Shown here: positions 56,305 to 64,000 of the stretch, piece after piece
Numbering within the stretch: the stretch's first letter is position 1
Layout of the letters: each line of letters opens with the position of its first letter
NCBI GenBank assembly: GCA_037127255.1
Contig: JBANSL010000004.1
Location: 3,224,001 to 3,288,000, forward strand
Direction: 5' to 3'
Length of the DNA: 64,000 nucleotides
Source of the DNA: Persicaria tinctoria
Lineage: Eukaryota; Streptophyta; Magnoliopsida; Caryophyllales; Polygonaceae
The notes under the pieces: generated by a model
Told to the model about the DNA's origin: nothing
The model's database searches: none
Seen by the model: only the letters and a program-made list of their open reading frames with translations
Program-made: the position numbers and the translations under genes

Positions 56305-59300
56305 TCATTCACGTTCCTCGGCAGGATTGTTCTGAATCTCGGCATGATTGTTCTGAATGCCTACCCAGCGAGCATAATCCACCCACCTGCACAGCCAAGT
56401 TACAGCACATGTCAATCTATGCAAAGGAATGAGTAAGTTTAAAGCGAAGCAGAGAAGACGCCGATCAAATAACTCACAGCAATGAACCCAAGAAGGTGTT
56501 TCCAGTTCGGACAGCAAAGCACAGGGCACTCAGCATGAGCTTGTTGTTGTGCAACAAGGGTTCCAAGAACCGCTGTTCAATTATACCAGCTACTATTTGG
56601 TACCTGCAGTGCAGATTGCATAAGTATTTTCATGGAAGCACTTCTATAATCGTATTAAAGAGAGCAAAAAACACACCTCAGGTTGCTAGAAACTGCCATA
56701 TACACGCCATAGGCGGCACTAGTTGACAGTATGGGCACATTTTCAACCTCGTCTGAGGCAGAAGTGCCTACAGCCTTCTTCGCGTTAATGAAAGCATTGG
56801 TTATGGATGTTCCAACCTTAGATAAAACGAACACCGTCATATTAACATTTTCAACTTAGGAATTCCATTCCACAATGCAGTTGCAATCATAGACAGCCAC
56901 TAAAACGTTAACCTGATGTTTTTTAGTTCATTTTCATGGTAAATATCTGACAGAAGTGACTAGAACAAAATCAAGGAGTTCCAAACTGTGAGATTTGAAT
57001 TTTACCAGAGAAGAGGTGGTTCCAACTGCGAAAAGCTTGGCACCATTGCGCTGCAAGAAAAAAGAAGATAAATAAGAACGGATGTCGGAAATATTGAGTT
57101 TAGCTTAACAGCTGAAAAACTGCTTTATTCTCAAAAGATTGTGAGATAGACTTTTAAAAGAATTGTGCATACCGCAATTGCACCTATCCTCTGCAATAGA
57201 GAATATGATGCTCCACCAAGGGCAATCTGCAGAATGAAGTTTTGGATCAAAAAATGTTAAAGAAAACTGAATCACAGGAATACAAATGAATGAATACATT
57301 AACAAGATTCAAAGCATGAGACCTGAAAGGCATTATCTGGGCAGCCATGAAAGAACTTGGCGATGCTCCCAGCATTGACTGCAAGAGCAGGCCGAAGAGC
57401 AATAGTTGGAGCAGGAAGATAAACAAGCATGAAATCCGCAATTACGGCCATAACCTAAATATGAGTGCATAGAGAGAGATCAGAAGCTATAATTGTGAAT
57501 CAAAATTATTTCTCAAGTGTTTCACTTTCACCACCTCCAAACTATTTACTAGTTAGTTATGAGTGCTTTAATATTGTTTTCACTTTACCGTCCATTTGTT
57601 TAATTTTCATAAAACCAACCATTATTTGGAAAGGTTCACCATCTACCACCCTAACTTAGCCAATGTCAAATGACATTAAAAGAGGTATCTCAAACTACCA
57701 AACTACTCAATGGAGTTGACAAAATAAATTACACAATTTTACTGACTTAAAGAAAAACCTTTTTTTCAACTACAACTTACTTGTAAACCCGTTGCAATTG
57801 TAAACTCTCAGTTTAGCTAATGTGTTGCTAATATGGTTTATTGGAGTTTCTCACAGCCTCAAAACTGCATATTTGATAGTTGTAAATCAAAACAGCATAT
57901 TTGATAGATATCTGAGAGTTGCGAGTGATGTCATTATATGACAAATATGGCTATTGGAATTGCTCACAGCATATGAGCCCCATCTTGGAGAGGGGTCGGG
58001 TGGTTGGGAGTCTGAGCTTCAGAGATGATGCACACCTATTGACCACCAATATGGGCATCGGTGGCAAGGCAATCCCTCCAAACAGCGACCTAGTTGAGGT
58101 TCTTGGTACTTGGTAGCGCTGCATTATTCATCCTCCTGGTTGACAAGGAGATTACCTTCATCAAGTTGGCAGAAATGAGGTTTTTCAATATGTTTAGCTG
58201 TTAACTCATCTTGGCAAGGGAACATCAGGATTTTTGCCACCAGGAGCTTCTTGGGGAAGCTGAGACAAAGCTAGGGCTCAAGTGGATTGCTGTCAGACCG
58301 AGTTTCGACAAGTATGAGATGCCTGAGGAGTTCAGGCGGCTGATGACTAAGATATTCTTTATACGGAGCAGCTGCAGGGAGATGATGATTTTGTGAAGAA
58401 CTATCTTGGGTGGGCTGCCGGCTGCAGAGTTGATTTGATGATGGACTGGAAACAAAAGGTTGATCTACAAGCTTTAAGCTTCTCTGGCTTTGTGTACCTG
58501 GAAAGGGAAGGTTGATCTCGAGGCTATGGGCTTCTCTAGCTGTGATTTTTGTGAGGTGTACTTGCTCCGCAAATTGAAATGTAAGAATTACTTTTGATCC
58601 ACCTTTCAACAGGTATGTGTGTGCAAGGTTTTTAATTACCAAATCTACATTCCTATCTATACGGATGTTCACTACTCCGTACTTTGCAAGTTTTCTGCCC
58701 GACTAACATATGCCCATCTAAATGGAGAAATTGTTTGTGTAAATAATTTTTTTTCTTTAACTAGAAATAAATCGATCAAGCGTGGTAGAATGGTATCTTA
58801 GTTAGCCTACACCTGTTAGAAAATCCATTTTATTTTTGGAAAAAAACTGGAAACTGGATTGATGGTTACTTGATTGATTGATTGTGAAGATATGGGTGAC
58901 CAAATGCAAATGCACCTAACTTGCCTACGTTCACCGTGTTAAAGTCTAAATAACCCTAATCAAAGACAGCAAAAAATGCTTGCAAACATAAAATCAAACG
59001 CAAAGTTAATAAGACCATTCGAGAGAGGGAAAGACATACCACATCGGCGCAAACAATCTCCAATTCCTTGAAGAAGTTCTCTCTCCGGCGTTCATATTCT
59101 GCTGCAGTCTATCACAAAAAAAAAAAAAAAGAAGAAAAATAAGTCATATTCCATGAAAGCAACGCACTGATCAACCTAGGGAATTAATAGGCCAAAAGTT
59201 AAACATAAAAGGCATCAAGAGAGGGAGGAAATGGAGCGCATGCAACGCACTGATCAAGAAGCTTGACACTAAGAGATAAGTTCATATTGGTAGCCATTCC

Positions 59301-60481
59301 TAGATAAACATTTACCACCAATTCCCCAGCAGTAAGCAGTAACCATTCCTAATTACAGAGTTCCCCATTCACATAAATTACAATGGTCCAAAATTCAAGA
59401 ATAGAACAAAACAATAAACAAAAAGAAAACAAACAACAAGCAATCTTTAGATCATTAGATGTGACCTCAATTAGCCAAGTATACGATTTCCAGATGCTAG
59501 ATACTAAATGTTTGCCACCAATTGCACATCAGTTTGACCATTCCTTACAAATCGCCCACCGTTCAAAATCAATTACATGAACAAACAAAAGGAGCAATCA
59601 TTATTTAAGGGTGCGTTTGGTAACGATATCTTGATAATTCCCAGGAATTCAAAAACATCCCAAGCGTATCCATTGTACAAAGCAAGCTTAAAGCAATGCT
59701 CTGCAAAAGTAAACTCCAACCTTCGTTTAATCCCGATTTCTGCGCACCTATTTTTTTTAATTATATTATTAAACTGCAAAATTGAACAAAGTATGCAAAG
59801 CTACTTCAATAGTTCAGCATTTCCTGTCCCTTTAACTGAAACACTGATTGAGCAGATAAAAGTTGACGATAAAAATGAAAATTCATATGAAACAGGGAAG
59901 AAAATCAAATCAATTATACAGCACGGGAAAGAGGAAATCCGTACTTTTGTGAAGACTCCAACGCCGCATTCCATGGCGACTTTAGCCAAGAACAGATCAT
60001 CGGCCAACAAACGCTCCTTGAATCCACCGAATTGAAGCAGCCAACGGTAAAACGGAGACTTCTCCAGCTCAACAAACCTCATCACAATCTCTACCGGAAC
60101 TCTCCCAGACTGAATCGCAATGGCGAAATCCTTCGGCAAACTGTCCAACGACCGTCCTATCTGCGCCAGCGCCAACAGAGCCTCTTCCTTCCGCCTACTC
60201 TCACCTCCATCACCGCCTCCCTCACCACCACCACCTCCACCACCGCCGCCGCCATTGAAATCGTCGCCTCCTCCACCAGAAGAGAACGCCAACGGCGGCT
60301 GCGAAAGAAAGAGGCGCCTGACCTTGGGGACGGCGGCGGTGAGGCGGGGGAATAATGCAGCCGCGGCAGCTCCGTTAGATGCAGTATCGACGAAGTAGGG
60401 GACGGCGAAGGGGGAGCGGTGGCTGAGTGGGCGAAGGGGGAGGTTGGTGAGATCGAAGCAACAGGAGGCGGAGATCGCCAT
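56305..60481 (-). CDS. RETICULATA-related protein (DUF3411), chloroplastic
   Basis: Eight exons on the minus strand: 59945-60481, 59040-59108, 57323-57454, 57173-57226, 57006-57050, 56677-56816, 56478-56603, 56305-56386; 394 aa. The family (RE, RER1-7) lies in the chloroplast envelope and affects leaf mesophyll and plastid development; its chemistry is unknown. Seen: a Ser/Ala/Arg-rich transit-peptide-like start, a Gly-rich stretch (about 68-95), then the DUF3411 core: ALAQIGRSLDSLPKDFAIAI, GGFKERLLADDLFLAKVAME, TAAEYERRRENFFKELE, the membrane-like VMAVIADFMLVYLPAPTIAL, CPDNAFQIALGGASYSLLQR, ENVPILSTSAAYGVYMAVSS, VRTGNTFLGSLLWVDYARWV. It is most like the RER3/RER4 branch as I remember it. Junctions are GT-AG and phases fit. 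Intron 2 is long (57455-59039) and holds a foreign-looking fragment. Confidence 0.92.
57900..58610 (+). pseudogene. unrecognised coding-like fragment inside the RETICULATA-related intron
   Basis: In antisense to the host gene, several protein-like blocks are broken by stops and frame shifts: FRDDAHLLTTNMGIGGKAIP near 58019, then EHQDFCHQELLGEAETKLGL, KWIAVRPSFDKYEMPEEFRR and LMTKIF at 58217-58355. Base composition is richer in G+C than the surrounding intron. It may be a processed pseudogene or an element-borne piece. No family recognised. Confidence 0.35.
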
Positions 60482-61285
60482 TTTCGGTTCGCCTTTTTCT
60501 CTCTCTCTTGATCTTTTTCAACGGGCGTGCGTTGGTGAGTAACTCAGTTGAGAGTCTGTTAAAAGGAGAGAGACGACCACATTAGCGATTCTCTCTCGGT
60601 CTCCCCAAGGGCCAGCTTGTGCCCGTGCCTCTTCCGTGGGGCCCACTCTTACTTCCAGTGACGTGGCTTGCATGCTTAGTAGTATAGTTTTTTTTTTTTT
60701 TCAAATATTATTATTATAAAAAGTATTTTACATAATTATGATATTCGATCTGAACGAGCGGAGGCTAGGTTTGGACTCGAGGTATAAAATGTTTTTATAC
60801 TCGACTTACGTGGTAAATGAACGAGTTTAGCCGAACTTTATTCCATCATAGAGCAGTTCTATTTACGCATAATATAGTATTTTATGCGAAATGTTATAAA
60901 TTTTACTACGGAGTATATTCAAACTATTTGAACTTGAATTGAAATGGGCTTCAATTTGAATCGACTTTGAAAATGTTGTCATACTCTATTTGTTTAGCAA
61001 ATGAGTGAGCTTATACAGACTTTTTTTTGAGTTGAACCTGAATTGAACTCAAGATAATCGTCTCATATAACAACCCTAGTTTAGACAACAAAATAACAAA
61101 TCAAATGTTTATAATTATTTTTTCATAAAAAATCACACTTGAGAAAATTAGAGAAATCGTTGTTTAAAATAATCATTCTTTAATTTATCTATATTTAAAT
61201 CATCATTTTTATGAGAAGAACTTATAAATGCATAAAATATTATATATAAATATAGATTTAAAGTTTCTTTTTGATATTGATTTAT
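60482..61285. other. upstream region of the RETICULATA-related gene
   Basis: A CT-rich 5' UTR-like stretch next to the start codon, then AT-rich DNA. No gene seen. Confidence 0.5.
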
Positions 61286-61294
61286 ATCCGAAAC

Positions 61295-61410
61295 TACGGA
61301 AATTTCGCCTGGTACCCTCGAGGTTAGGCCTTTTTCACGTGGTGTACCAAAGTTTAGGATATTTCACATGGTACCCCTGAACTTTTAATTTTTTTCGCAG
61401 CGTGCCCCTC
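61295..61410. repeat. degenerate tandem repeat, about 40-bp units
   Basis: Three to four units of the form TTTC(G/A)C(C/A)TGGTACCC followed by a purine-rich spacer (61308, 61336, 61360, 61396). Similar phrases occur at the ends of some plant elements; the parent element is not identified. Confidence 0.5.
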
Positions 61411-63237
<1,827 letters not shown>

Positions 63238-63306
63238 GTCTATTAACTCAAGTGGTAGAGCATTGTGCACAAGCACAAAGATGTGGGTTCAAATCTCACA
63301 TAGGCT
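63238..63306 (+). repeat. tRNA-like element, copy d
   Basis: GTCTATTAACTCAAGTGGTA, GAGC, hairpin TGTGC-ACAA-GCACA, B box GGGTTCAAATC, end CACATAGGCT. Same family as 2763, 3064, 29953 and 63827. Confidence 0.65.
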
Positions 63307-63826
63307 AATTCAATTTGCCTCAATGAAGTCGTCACCGCCAGATGGGATGGTTTATCAGTTATCGATTCGTTGGATGCTCCTTGCCTATCAGTTCTTTGGT
63401 TAATCAGTTAGCCTTTTAAGTTTTTACTAGTTAGTACCTTCATGAGATGTTTGAAACAAAAGTTGCTATGCTGCTTTGATTTCAAAGAACCCAATTTTGC
63501 TTCTCTAATTAGTATGGGTTGTTAATAAACAGAACAAATGAATGTGGTAATGGGAGCTTTTGTTGCTTACCAAAAAGAAAACATGGGAGCTTCAGTAATG
63601 GTTCAGTTGCCATTTGATACTGCCCAAAATTAAGCTTAAAGAAACCTGAACGGTACAAAATTAAACACTAACTTCTATACTAGTTAGTGTTTTATGCATC
63701 TATGCCTATTCTTCCATTTATGCTTCCTAGCTAGAGGTTATGCGTCTTCTTTATTACCTTGTAGATACGATATGAGGACATTTATGCTTGGTCAAAGACC
63801 ATCAGAAGACTAGATTACCAGCATTA

Positions 63827-63893
63827 ACCTATGCGGGATTTGAACCCGCATCTTTGTGCTCGTGCACATGCTCTACCATTGAGCTAATAGGCT
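63827..63893 (-). repeat. tRNA-like element, copy e (best preserved)
   Basis: Minus strand: GCCTATTAGCTCAATGGTAG, AGC, hairpin TGTGC-ACGA-GCACA, then GATGCGGGTTCAAATCCCGC and ATAGG. The D stem GCTC/GAGC, a 6-bp T-arm stem (TGCGGG/CCCGCA) and acceptor-like pairing are intact, and both A and B boxes match Pol III promoters. The anticodon arm is replaced by a 5-bp stem with a 4-nt loop. Confidence 0.7.
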
Positions 63894-64000
63894 AAAACTT
63901 TGTTGCATAGAATTGGAGCACAAAAATATGATAACATGTATATACAAACATGAGCACAAATTACACATCAATGATCCACATTGACAACAAAAAGGTTTTC

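Noticed and set aside
60032..60398. Plus-strand frames opposite the first RETICULATA-related exon
   Set aside because: Shadow of the Gly-rich coding sequence on the minus strand.
63827..63893. Functional tRNA gene
   Set aside because: A and B boxes are good, but there is no 7-nt anticodon loop and similar copies are scattered in the window, so a repeat is more likely.

Overview
The window is nuclear DNA from a flowering plant, almost certainly a eudicot. It has AT-rich intergenic DNA, GT-AG introns, five recognisable plant single-copy-type genes, and more than half of its length in nested transposable elements. Nothing bacterial, organellar or viral is seen. Lamiales is a guess from the general look of the elements and is not established.

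Layout. 0-1.8 kb: rearranged non-LTR retroelement gene on the minus strand. 1.8-7.1 kb: AT-rich DNA with two tRNA-like repeats, one orphan exon and three MITE-type elements (a Stowaway-like one, a 388-bp one and an 850-bp PIF/Harbinger-like one). 7.1-14.0 kb: a Ty1/copia element with near-identical LTRs and a 5-bp target duplication. Its pol is interrupted by 2 kb of intron-bearing host-gene fragments, one of them from a D-type cyclin. 14.5-16.2 kb: Y14/RBM8A (+). 17.0-18.8 kb: TFIIB (-), convergent with Y14. 19.3-23 kb: possible unresolved transcription unit with a 146-bp tandem duplication. 23.7-32.8 kb: a nest of elements in which a MITE is split by a 393-bp hAT-type MITE and by two head-to-tail Helitrons carrying gene fragments. 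33.9-36.9 kb: 5'-truncated LINE with a long intact reading frame. 37.7-42.4 kb: second, decayed copia element (-) holding a MITE and a solo-LTR-like insert. 43.6-47.3 kb: ABCG half-transporter (+) of the ABCG12/ABCG15 type, with an abnormal first splice junction. 49.5-55.0 kb: NAD kinase (+). 56.3-60.5 kb: RETICULATA-related chloroplast protein (-). 61.3-64 kb: repeats, two more tRNA-like elements and weak coding signals.

The host genes are not a functional cluster: exon junction complex, basal transcription, lipid export, NADP supply and chloroplast envelope. They are ordinary neighbours in a gene-dense stretch. The most unusual content is in the elements: the tandem Helitron pair whose terminal hairpins differ by a compensatory base pair, the copia element carrying unspliced host exons, and a dispersed tRNA-like family whose central hairpin is kept by paired changes. 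Exon coordinates were derived by hand from splice signals, reading frame and remembered family sequences; no alignment was run.
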